Assembly (NCBI GenBank): GCA_012523155.1 | Contig: JAAYJB010000197.1 | Coordinates: forward strand, 1 to 7,339 | Direction of reading: 5' to 3' | Source: Synergistaceae bacterium | GTDB taxonomy: Bacteria; Synergistota; Synergistia; Synergistales; Aminobacteriaceae | DNA length: 7,339 bases | In this document: positions 1-6,545 of the stretch, piece after piece | Layout of the letters: every line of letters begins with the position of its first letter | Position numbering within the stretch: the first letter of the stretch is position 1 | The notes under the pieces: model-generated | What the model was told of the DNA's origin: nothing | Databases searched by the model: none | What the model saw: only the letters and a program-made list of their open reading frames with translations | Position numbers and translations under genes: made by a program

Positions 1-251
1 TCCTCCTTCACATCTACCGACTTAAGATAAAACCTTCTTGTCCCTTTGTAAAGGCTGAAGTTTCCCCATACAAGGGGTTCAACGCTTCCGCCGAACCTGA
101 CTCTACCCCGGGAGGCTCCGGGTACCGAGACCCACACGGGGCCGAGAGACCTGAGCAACAGGTAGAGGGAGACATTTCCTTCAGGGTCGGCGTTGCGGCG
201 CAGGACGACCCCCGACTGCGAGACGAAGCCCTGGGGGGTGTTCTCGCTCAC
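1..251 (-). CDS. recO: DNA repair protein RecO, N-terminal part (3' end outside window)
   Basis: RecO is a recombination mediator that works with RecR (and RecF) to load RecA on single-stranded DNA coated by SSB and to anneal strands. Reading from the GTG at 251 gives 83 open codons up to the window edge. The peptide resembles the RecO N-terminal OB fold: GFVSQSGVVL, then a strand-rich stretch, then RFGGSVEPLVWGNFSLYKG and RFYLKSVD, which match the family pattern 'gaLqPF...l.l..g...tLk.ve' at the expected spacing. The GTG overlaps the era stop as GTGA (248-251). No good Shine-Dalgarno precedes it, so translation probably depends on coupling to era. The C-terminal zinc-finger and helical region is not in the window. 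The position directly after era is the usual one for recO in Bacillota-type clusters, which supports a call that the short, divergent sequence alone would leave weaker. Confidence 0.85.
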   Translation of the reverse strand, partial: MSENTPQGFVSQSGVVLRRNADPEGNVSLYLLLRSLGPVWVSVPGASRGRVRFGGSVEPLVWGNFSLYKGTRRFYLKSVDVKE

Positions 252-1183
252 GGAGACTGTTCTTTGATCCCGAGCCTCTTCAGGTCCGACTCGGACCTGC
301 GCCAGTCCGCACGGACCTTGACCCAGAGGTCGAGAAAGACCCTGTGGCCTGTGAGCGACTCTATTTCAAGGCGGGCAAGCCTTCCGATCTCCTTGAGGCG
401 GGATCCCTTGTCGCCGATTATGATCCGCTTCTGCCCTTCGCGCTCCACGCAGATCGTAGCCCGGATGAAAAGGACCGTCCGTTCCGGGTATTCGTCGGGA
501 CTCTTGTACTCCTCTATCTCGACGGCGGCGCTGTGGGGAACTTCCTCGTGGGTGAGCCTGAGGACTTTTTCCCTGATGATCTCGGAGGCTATGAACTTTT
601 CCGGGCGGTCTATGAAGATGTCCTCATCATAGAAGGGAGGCCCTTCTGGAAGGAACTTCCGGACGAGGGAGACGAATTCGTCGATCCCCTCCCCGGTCCG
701 CGCGGAGACGGCCACGGCTCCTGCCGGTCCGAGAGCTTCCCCGTACACTCCCCGTGCGTTTTCAACGAAGTTCTTGCCCTTGACGGCGTCGCATTTGTTC
801 ACCACGAGGATGACCGGTGTGGATGATTTCCGGAGGCATTCAATGATCTGCCGGTCTTCGGGACCGATGGATCTGTCGCCGGCCTCAACAATGTAGCAGA
901 CGAGGTTGGCGTCGTTCATTGAGGCGACCGCAGCATCGACGATGGTCCTGCCGAGGGCGTGCTTCGGCAGGTGGATACCGGGCGTGTCGGTGAAGACGAT
1001 CTGAAATCCGTCACCGTTGTAGACGCACCGGATGACGTTGCGCGTGGTCTGGGGCTTGTCGGATACGATCGAGGCCTTGTACCGGATGAGCCGGTTGACA
1101 AGGGACGATTTTCCAACGTTGGGGCGCCCTGCGAGGATAACGATGCCTGCTCGGAAGGATGGTGTGCCTTCAGCGCCTGTCAT
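248..1183 (-). CDS. era: GTPase Era
   Basis: Era is an essential GTPase that binds the 3' end of 16S rRNA and assists 30S subunit assembly and rRNA maturation, partly at the membrane. The 311-residue product has all the G motifs: G1 GRPNVGKS (19-26), G2 region KPQTTR (43-48), G3 DTPG (66-69), G4 NKCD (129-132) and G5 VSA (159-161). A C-terminal KH domain follows with IIIGDKGSRLKEIG (254-267) and the Era-typical VRADWR (290-295). Length is normal for the family (about 300). I place the start at the ATG at 1183: it overlaps the cdd stop as ATGA and has AGGGAG (1192-1197) 8 nt upstream. A longer open frame to 1312 adds 43 Arg/Pro-rich residues that only shadow cdd and resemble no Era N terminus. 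It sits between cdd and recO, as in Bacillus. Confidence 0.97.
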   Translation of the reverse strand: MTGAEGTPSFRAGIVILAGRPNVGKSSLVNRLIRYKASIVSDKPQTTRNVIRCVYNGDGFQIVFTDTPGIHLPKHALGRTIVDAAVASMNDANLVCYIVEAGDRSIGPEDRQIIECLRKSSTPVILVVNKCDAVKGKNFVENARGVYGEALGPAGAVAVSARTGEGIDEFVSLVRKFLPEGPPFYDEDIFIDRPEKFIASEIIREKVLRLTHEEVPHSAAVEIEEYKSPDEYPERTVLFIRATICVEREGQKRIIIGDKGSRLKEIGRLARLEIESLTGHRVFLDLWVKVRADWRRSESDLKRLGIKEQSP

Positions 1184-1623
1184 GGCCTGTTCTCCCTGTT
1201 GAGGAGGAAGGGGGCCGGAAAGAGCGCCGCGAGGCTTACCACGGCGGGGGTTCCGCCCTCGTCGAGGACAAGAAGCAGTTCGGGATTGAACTCGGCGAGG
1301 AACTGCCTGCATGCCCCGCAGGGAAGGCAGGGAACACCGTCCTGCCCCGCTATGGCGACGGCTAGAGGATGGGTTTTCCCGGCGGCGACCATGGCCACGG
1401 CAGCGGACCGTTCCGCGCAGAACGAGAGACCGTAAGAGGAGTTCTCCACGTTGCAGCCGGTAAAGAATTCAGGCCTTCCACGGACGAGAAGCGCCGCACC
1501 CACTGAAAACCCGGAGTATGGCGCGTAGGCTTTTTCCCGCGCCATCTTCGCCGCGTCAAGGAGGCGGGCGGCGGGGGGATAGTCTCCGGGCCAGGATGCG
1601 CGAAAGGGAGAAAGGGAAATCAT
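1180..1623 (-). CDS. cdd: Cytidine deaminase
   Basis: This enzyme deaminates cytidine and deoxycytidine to uridine and deoxyuridine in cytoplasmic pyrimidine salvage. The 147-residue protein is the small zinc-binding tetrameric type (Bacillus Cdd is about 136 residues). Visible motifs are the substrate-loop segment YAPYSGFSVGAALL (33-46), GCNVENSSYGL (56-66), the catalytic CAER (C69 zinc ligand, E71 proton shuttle) and PCGACRQ (C102 and C105 zinc ligands). It ends with LFPAPF, the usual C-terminal motif region of the family. The ATG at 1623 overlaps the stop of the upstream CNNM gene as ATGA, and a GGAGG core (1631-1635), lying inside that gene's last codons, is 7 nt upstream, so the start is well supported. 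It also overlaps era downstream by 4 nt. The pairing with era is conserved in Bacillota-type clusters. All key residues are present and nothing looks truncated. Confidence 0.97.
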   Translation of the reverse strand: MISLSPFRASWPGDYPPAARLLDAAKMAREKAYAPYSGFSVGAALLVRGRPEFFTGCNVENSSYGLSFCAERSAAVAMVAAGKTHPLAVAIAGQDGVPCLPCGACRQFLAEFNPELLLVLDEGGTPAVVSLAALFPAPFLLNRENRP

Positions 1624-2915
1624 TCTCCGCCCTCCGGGAAGAAGAATCCCTGTTCCTTCGGCCGGAGCCTGAGGAGCTTTATCCTGTGATCCTCCACCTC
1701 GAGGACTTCGATCTCCCAGAGCCTGCCTCCGGAGGGAGACGTGTAGAGTATCTTTTCCCCCGGCGAGGGGAAGTCTCCGGAAATGGAGAGCACAAGGCCG
1801 CCAAGGCTCTCGGCATCCTCCGATTCGAAGGATGACTCGAGGAAGTCGCTGAGGTCTTCAAGGCCGAGATGGCCCTGAACGAGATATGACCCGTCCTCCT
1901 CGGGCAGAAGGGTCGGTTTTTCCTTGTCGTATTCGTCCTGGATCTCTCCGACGATCTCTTCAAGAAGGTCTTCGAGGGTCGCGATGCCTGCTACTCCGCC
2001 GTATTCGTCCACCACGATGGCCATGTGGACGTGGCGTCCCTTCATGGTGTTGAAGAGCTCCACGACACGCATGCTTTCGGGTACGAACAGGGCGTCGCGC
2101 ATTATTTCAGAGACGGGCAGAGAGAGATCGCCTGCCATCAGCGAGGGGATGGTGTCTTTGACATAGAGGATCCCCACGATGTCGTCGGGGCTTTCATCGT
2201 ACACGGGAACACGGCTGTGGCCGTGCTCCTGGAAGATCTCCATGGCTTCCTTGACGGTGGAGTCGGATGCCACGGCGTCCATGTCGGTCCGGGGGACCAT
2301 GATCTCGTAGACCCTGGTCTCCTCGAAGGAGATGATCCCGTGGATCATCCGCCGCTCAACTTCCTCGAGAGCGCCTGACTCTTCGCCGATGTTCACCATC
2401 TGCTCGAACTCCTCCCTGGTGACGAAGGGGTGGCGGGCCTTGAGGTCTACCTTGAGGAGCACGCCCAATCCCCTGACTACCCAGAGCATGATCCACAGGA
2501 ACGGTGCGAACAGGATGTCGAGCATTCTGAGCAGCGGGAGCGAGAAAGCGAGCATTGTGTCCGACTTGATGATGGCGACGCTCTTGGGGAAAATCTCCCC
2601 GAATATTACGATGAGTGCCGTCATTGCAGGAACGGCGATTATGACGCCCTTCGCGCCGAAGGCCCCTATGGCCAGGGACGTGGCGACGGCGCTCGCGGCG
2701 ATGTTGACGAGGTTGTTGGCTATGAGGACGATGGTGAGCACGCGCTGAATGTCCCGGAGGAGCCAGGTGAAGAATCCCTTGAGGTAGGGGTACCGCTCTA
2801 TGAGCGCGAGTATTTTGCCTCTTCCGGAGGAGGTGATCGCCGTCTCGGAGGCGCTGAAGAACGCGGAAAGCAACAGCAGTACCGTGAGGATCAGAAAGCT
2901 TTCTGCGAAAACCAT
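1620..2915 (-). CDS. CNNM/CorC-HlyC family membrane protein with CBS pair (hemolysin-family label)
   Basis: Proteins of this architecture are linked to divalent-cation (Mg2+, Co2+) export or homeostasis; 'hemolysin' is a historical label. The 431-residue protein has an N-terminal CNNM/DUF21 membrane domain (about 1-155) with helices near 5-27, 58-82, 90-113 and 125-155. Within it lie the conserved SASETA (21-26) and GEIFPKS (106-112). A Bateman module of two CBS domains (about 205-335) contains VPRTDM (207-212) and [22 protein letters not shown] (starting near 303). A C-terminal CorC/HlyC transporter-associated domain covers about 340-425. I chose ATG 2915 because GAGAGG (2925-2930) lies 9 nt upstream. 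A GTG at 2921 overlaps the ybeY stop as GTGA, but it would be only 3 nt from that site. In Bacillus this slot holds dgkA; a ybeY-corC pairing is typical of Proteobacteria. The transported ion cannot be told from sequence. Confidence 0.93.
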   Translation of the reverse strand: MVFAESFLILTVLLLLSAFFSASETAITSSGRGKILALIERYPYLKGFFTWLLRDIQRVLTIVLIANNLVNIAASAVATSLAIGAFGAKGVIIAVPAMTALIVIFGEIFPKSVAIIKSDTMLAFSLPLLRMLDILFAPFLWIMLWVVRGLGVLLKVDLKARHPFVTREEFEQMVNIGEESGALEEVERRMIHGIISFEETRVYEIMVPRTDMDAVASDSTVKEAMEIFQEHGHSRVPVYDESPDDIVGILYVKDTIPSLMAGDLSLPVSEIMRDALFVPESMRVVELFNTMKGRHVHMAIVVDEYGGVAGIATLEDLLEEIVGEIQDEYDKEKPTLLPEEDGSYLVQGHLGLEDLSDFLESSFESEDAESLGGLVLSISGDFPSPGEKILYTSPSGGRLWEIEVLEVEDHRIKLLRLRPKEQGFFFPEGGE

Positions 2916-2917
2916 GT

Positions 2918-3445
2918 TCACTTTCCTCTCACCCCGCTTTCGGCGACTGAAGCAGCCGCCAGCAGAGCATCCCGTATCTTTTCCTGGGCTGTTTCCATTG
3001 CGGTACGCCGTTCATCAGTGTCGTGGTCCCAGGCAAGGAGATGAAGGAAGCCGTGGGCGAGCATGAGTGCCATCTCCCGGAGGAAGTCTTCCTCAGTTGA
3101 GACGGTTTTTCTCACGTACTCGGGACAGATGAGGATATCCCCCAGGGGAAGTACCGGGAGCGTACGGTCAGGACGAAATTCGCCCTCCTCCTCCCAGAGG
3201 GGGAAGGAGAGAACGTCGGTGGGTTCGTCGATACCCCTGTGCCTGCTGTTCTGTTCTTCCATTTCTCCGGGCGTGAGGAGTGAGACGGAAATTTCAACTG
3301 TGCCGGGCATACCTCCCCCAGGTGCGGGGAGTTCCCTGAGAGCGGCTTCCAAAACGCCGCCCGCTGCGGAAAGAATGTCCCCGAAGGGAGTGCTACTTGC
3401 GGGATCGGCGTCTTCGCTGTTATCGAGACGCAAGTGAACCTTCAA
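2918..3445 (-). CDS. ybeY: rRNA maturation endoribonuclease YbeY
   Basis: YbeY is a zinc-dependent protein needed for 16S rRNA 3'-end maturation and late 30S quality control; in E. coli it is associated with Era and the PhoH homologue YbeZ, both encoded here. The 175-residue product has NSRHRGIDEPTDVLSFPL (66-83), matching the family 'N..yR..d.pTDVLSFp', then LGDILIC (101-107), then the metal site HGFLHLLAWDH (131-141) with ligands H131, H135 and H141. The usual form of that site is HGxLHLxGYDH, so the Gly and Tyr are replaced by Ala and Trp while all three histidines remain. A loop of about 20 residues (12-30) near the N terminus looks like an unconserved insertion. The start is TTG at 3445, fixed by a perfect AGGAGG 9 nt upstream. 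It overlaps the end of pgpH by 26 nt. Confidence 0.95.
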   Translation of the reverse strand: MKVHLRLDNSEDADPASSTPFGDILSAAGGVLEAALRELPAPGGGMPGTVEISVSLLTPGEMEEQNSRHRGIDEPTDVLSFPLWEEEGEFRPDRTLPVLPLGDILICPEYVRKTVSTEEDFLREMALMLAHGFLHLLAWDHDTDERRTAMETAQEKIRDALLAAASVAESGVRGK

Positions 3446-5537
3446 TTGATTCTTCCTCCTGTTTTTTGAGTTTCTGCAGCAGCTGCTCCTTGTCTTTTTC
3501 CTGGATCTCCTTCACTTTCCGTGTATGGTACATGGACTGGAAGGCGGTAAGGAGCGTCTGCTTTATAAGGGCCAGGTCCTTCAGCGTAAAGTCAACGTCA
3601 TTGAGCTGCCCTTCTGACATCTTTGTCTCCACCACTCCCTCGATGGTCTTCTGGAGGGGGGGTATGGACGTGGATGCACGCATCTCGGCGCGGACAGCAG
3701 CCTCGACGGAGTCCACCAGCATGAGGAGGCCCGTTTCGCGGGACCTTGGCCGGGGGCCGGGGTAGCAGAACTGGTCCCTGGGTATTTCGAGCCCCATGCT
3801 CTTCGCTTTCCTGTAGAAATAGGAGAGGCACGTGGTGCCGTGGTGTTCTTTTATGAACTCGCGGATCTTCTGGGGCAGGTGGTACTCCTCGGCAAGCTCG
3901 AGTCCTTCCCGTATATGGGCGATTATGATGAGGGCGGAGAGGGACGGCTTAAGTTCGTCGTGGATATTTGCGTTTCCCATCTGGTTTTCCACGAAAAACT
4001 GGGGCCTTTTGAGTTTTCCGATATCGTGGAAGTAGGCCCCCGCCTTGAGAAGGTTGGAATTCATGCCAAGCTTGTCCGCCACCGACTCTGCAAGTGTTCC
4101 GAGCATGAGTGCGTGATGATATGTGCCCGGCGCCTCTATCTGGAGTTTCTTGAGAAGGGGGTTCGACGGGTGGCTCATCTCCATGAGGCGCAGCGGCGAG
4201 AGGACGTCAAAGCTGTTCTCGAGCAGGGGCAGGACGGCGATTACCACGGTACTCCATGCGGCCGTTCCGATGACGAGATACATGAGCAGCTGGGGATAGA
4301 TGCCTAGTTCGAAGGCCCACCGGATCAGCAGGCTTACCGCTCCCTGGAGCAGGCCGAGCTGAAAGAGCTGCCTCCAGAAATGGCTGCGGGAATTGACATC
4401 GCTGAGCAGGCCGAATCCCGCGATGGCACTGATGAGGCCCATAAGTGCCACGAGTACCACGTGAAGGGCGGAAAGGCCGGTGACTACTATTGCTCCGAGT
4501 ATGCTTCCTCCGAGGACGACCTGGAACGCCAGGAGGGACGGAAGGGTGAGATACGCGCAGCCGGCAAGGAAAAGGCTTCCCATGCCCTGGACATTGAACA
4601 GGGACGAGAAGTATTCCACTACCCAGCTGAGACCGACGACGAAGGAGATGTAGATCCAGGGGGTCCTGTCGGGGGATGACGGCCTGAAACCCGACTGGAG
4701 CCTTATCCAGAGAGGCCAGAAGGGAAGGGCGAAGAGGGCGAAAAGGATCTGCTTCCACGGGAAGGTGACCTGGGAATATCCCTGGAGCTTGAGTATCCGC
4801 GCAACCTGGGGTGTGACCATCTGCCCCTTCTCCACGAGGAGATCTCCGGGTGAAACAGACCGCTCGAGAGGTTTGAGGGATTCGGCAAGGTCATCACGAA
4901 GCGACCTGGTCAGCTCTTCGTCCACCCTGGTGAGGGGCTGAAGGACTTCGTCGAGGATCTGGAAGATGATGTTGTTCTCCTCCATGGGGAGGGAGAGCTT
5001 TTCTATCTCTTTCCAGACGGCCTCGGAAGTGACCCCGGTAAGAGCCGTCTCGGTGCCGGAATTTTTGAGGAATTCATTGGCCAGGAGGGCGGATTCACGA
5101 AGTATTTTTTGCCTTGCCTCCTCGGGCAGAGCCTTCAGAAGGTCGGACAGGCCCTGTGATATGGAGAGGGACGAGGTGTCTCCCTTTGCCATGGACTCGA
5201 TTTTTGAGATGAGAAGTTCCACGGCGGAACCGTCCCGCACGAGCACGCCGGCCACAGTTTCGCCAACCCGTGACCTGAGCACGCTTGTTCCGTCTTCGTC
5301 CACAAAATTCATGGGATACAGGGCGAAATATGACCGCGGGGATGGTTCATCCGGCAGAAAACCGGTCATCCTGTCGTTGATGACCCATCTCATGAATAGG
5401 ATCGAGAGGGCAAAGGCCACGAGGACAATGACCCCGGACGCACGGAAAAACGGAAATTTTTCCGCGAAAAAACCCGCGATCCCTTTTTTCCCCAAGGGGG
5501 ATGCTCCCTTATACACCTGATTCCCGCTGCTGTTCAT
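3420..5537 (-). CDS. pgpH: 7TM-7TMR HD-domain phosphohydrolase, PgpH-type c-di-AMP phosphodiesterase
   Basis: Members of this family hydrolyse cyclic di-AMP to pApA and so help control osmotic and cell-wall physiology. The 705-residue protein has the full architecture: one N-terminal membrane helix (about 34-52); an extracytoplasmic 7TMR-HDED-type domain (about 55-258); a seven-helix membrane block (about 262-440); and a cytoplasmic HD domain (about 465-620). Its metal residues are visible as YHHALM (H475), HDIGK (H504, D505), AHIREG (H541), KEHHGT (H565/H566) and LVDS (D609). The C-terminal tail (about 672-700) is rich in Lys, Glu and Gln and could form a coiled coil. The ATG at 5537 overlaps phoH by 29 nt but has only a weak ribosome site. 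A TTG at 5495 (Leu15) has AAGGGAG (5504-5510) 8 nt upstream and may be the true start, giving 691 residues. Coordinates give the longest form. Family assignment is firm; c-di-AMP specificity is inferred from PgpH of Listeria. Confidence 0.94.
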   Translation of the reverse strand: MNSSGNQVYKGASPLGKKGIAGFFAEKFPFFRASGVIVLVAFALSILFMRWVINDRMTGFLPDEPSPRSYFALYPMNFVDEDGTSVLRSRVGETVAGVLVRDGSAVELLISKIESMAKGDTSSLSISQGLSDLLKALPEEARQKILRESALLANEFLKNSGTETALTGVTSEAVWKEIEKLSLPMEENNIIFQILDEVLQPLTRVDEELTRSLRDDLAESLKPLERSVSPGDLLVEKGQMVTPQVARILKLQGYSQVTFPWKQILFALFALPFWPLWIRLQSGFRPSSPDRTPWIYISFVVGLSWVVEYFSSLFNVQGMGSLFLAGCAYLTLPSLLAFQVVLGGSILGAIVVTGLSALHVVLVALMGLISAIAGFGLLSDVNSRSHFWRQLFQLGLLQGAVSLLIRWAFELGIYPQLLMYLVIGTAAWSTVVIAVLPLLENSFDVLSPLRLMEMSHPSNPLLKKLQIEAPGTYHHALMLGTLAESVADKLGMNSNLLKAGAYFHDIGKLKRPQFFVENQMGNANIHDELKPSLSALIIIAHIREGLELAEEYHLPQKIREFIKEHHGTTCLSYFYRKAKSMGLEIPRDQFCYPGPRPRSRETGLLMLVDSVEAAVRAEMRASTSIPPLQKTIEGVVETKMSEGQLNDVDFTLKDLALIKQTLLTAFQSMYHTRKVKEIQEKDKEQLLQKLKKQEEESIEGSLASR
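3455..3460 (-). promoter_or_regulatory. Strong Shine-Dalgarno (AGGAGG) for the TTG start of ybeY
   Basis: The minus strand reads AGGAGG, then 9 nt, then TTG at 3445. The site lies inside the pgpH reading frame. The full anti-SD match is why TTG is accepted as the ybeY start over shorter in-frame options. Confidence 0.8.
5504..5510 (-). promoter_or_regulatory. Shine-Dalgarno (AAGGGAG) suggesting a TTG start for pgpH
   Basis: The minus strand reads AAGGGAG beginning within the phoH stop codon, followed after 8 nt by TTG at 5495, which is in the pgpH frame. It is better placed than anything upstream of the ATG at 5537. The first 14 codons from that ATG overlap phoH and look unconserved. Confidence 0.5.
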
Positions 5538-6519
5538 AGCGTTCGTATGCCTTCACCACCTGCTGGACTATTTCGTGACGCACCACGTCTGAGTGGGTGA
5601 GGTAGAAAAATTCGATGCCGTCGATTCCGTCAAGGATATCCCTGACCTGTTTCAGCCCGGACATCTTCCCTGAAGGAAGATCGATCTGTGTCACGTCTCC
5701 GGTTATGACCGCTTTCGAGCCGAAACCGAGACGGGTGAGGAACATCTTCATCTGCTCGGGCGTAGTATTCTGGGCCTCGTCGAGGATGATGAAGCTGTCG
5801 TTCAGTGTTCGCCCCCTCATGTAGGCGAGGGGGGCAATTTCGATAACGCCCTTGTCCACGTACCGGAGAAACCGCTCGGGAGAGAGGAGATCATAGAATG
5901 CGTCATAGAGCGGACGGACATAGGGTTCCACCTTCTCGCGCAAGTCACCGGGGAGGTACCCGAGGCTTTCGCCGGCCTCAACGGCGGGCCTGACGAGCAC
6001 GATGCGGCTTATGGCGGCAGCCTTGAGAAGCGCGACCGCGTGGCAGACGGCGAGGAATGTCTTGCCTGTCCCTGCGGGACCTATGGAGAAGACGATATGG
6101 TTGCTTCTCACTGCCTGGAGATATTTTCTCTGCCCCTCGGTCTTCGCCCGGATGGGCTTTCCCCTTGCCGTCGTGCAGATAACTTCGGAGAAGAGGGGGG
6201 CGAGGTCCACCTCCCCCTTCTCCGCTATCATGTCCATGGCGTACCGGACATCGGCTAGGACCAGGGAATGTCCTTTCGAGGCTATCCTGTGGAGCTGTTC
6301 GAGAAGGGAATAGACCATGTCGACCACCGGGCCGTCAGGGCCGCGGACAGCGACCCTGTTCCCCCGGACGATCAGGCTGACTGGATACCGTTCTTCGATG
6401 GCGGCCAGGTTTTCATCGTCCTTCCCGGCGAACCGGGACATGGAATCGATGTCCGGAAAATCGATCTCCCGGATGACCGGCCCCGTTCCGACGGTGCTGT
6501 TTCCCTCGACTGTATTCAT
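5509..6519 (-). CDS. phoH: PhoH family ATPase (PhoH/YbeZ-like)
   Basis: PhoH-like proteins are cytoplasmic ATPases of the superfamily-1 helicase-like P-loop group. The YbeZ branch partners with YbeY in RNA metabolism and ribosome maturation. The 336-residue product has an N-terminal region (about 15-115) with the family's FAGKDDENLAAIEERY and IVRGNRVAVRG segments. The ATPase domain follows: Walker A GPAGTGKT (147-154), VRPAVEAGESLGYLPGD (176-192), Walker B FIILDEAQN (243-251) and ITGDVTQIDLP (272-282). Length is normal for the family. The start at ATG 6519 lies 26 nt after the stop of the carboxyltransferase gene and has only a weak, distant purine-rich site (AGGCGGG). No better start precedes the conserved region. 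It is the first gene of the conserved phoH-pgpH-ybeY cluster and overlaps pgpH by up to 29 nt. Confidence 0.96.
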   Translation of the reverse strand: MNTVEGNSTVGTGPVIREIDFPDIDSMSRFAGKDDENLAAIEERYPVSLIVRGNRVAVRGPDGPVVDMVYSLLEQLHRIASKGHSLVLADVRYAMDMIAEKGEVDLAPLFSEVICTTARGKPIRAKTEGQRKYLQAVRSNHIVFSIGPAGTGKTFLAVCHAVALLKAAAISRIVLVRPAVEAGESLGYLPGDLREKVEPYVRPLYDAFYDLLSPERFLRYVDKGVIEIAPLAYMRGRTLNDSFIILDEAQNTTPEQMKMFLTRLGFGSKAVITGDVTQIDLPSGKMSGLKQVRDILDGIDGIEFFYLTHSDVVRHEIVQQVVKAYERYEQQRESGV

Positions 6520-6545
6520 GAATTCGATCTGATCCCGCCTTTCGT
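6520..6545. other. 26-nt spacer, the longest gap between genes in the window
   Basis: This spacer separates the carboxyltransferase stop (TAG at 6548-6546) from the phoH ATG. It is too short for a full promoter plus leader, and it shows no hairpin followed by a U-run. Read-through from the upstream gene into phoH is therefore likely, although a phoH promoter inside the upstream coding region cannot be excluded. Confidence 0.5.

Noticed and set aside
344..826. Open frame of 160 codons on the plus strand opposite era
   Set aside because: It mirrors a gene with all Era motifs, and the product shows no family features. A similar plus-strand frame opposite pgpH (3840-4307) was rejected for the same reason.
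1184..1312. N-terminal extension of Era by 43 residues
   Set aside because: The added residues are Arg/Pro-rich, run antiparallel to nothing known in Era, and fall wholly within cdd in another frame. The internal ATG at 1183 has a Shine-Dalgarno and an ATGA overlap.
2430..3044. Open frame of 204 codons on the plus strand
   Set aside because: It lies antisense to the CNNM gene and the end of ybeY, has a low-complexity Asp/Glu/Arg-rich product with no recognisable domain, and is the expected shadow of GC-rich coding DNA.
5481..5500. Run of six A flanked by G runs in the pgpH mRNA, resembling a slippery frameshift site
   Set aside because: In the pgpH frame it reads GGG AAA AAA GGG, which does not fit the X XXY YYZ phase needed for -1 slippage. 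The frame is continuous and no alternative product makes sense.
5489..5500. CCCCAAGGGG palindrome as a possible terminator between phoH and pgpH
   Set aside because: The stem is only 4-5 bp with a 2-nt loop and has no U-run after it in the transcript, and it lies inside the pgpH coding region.
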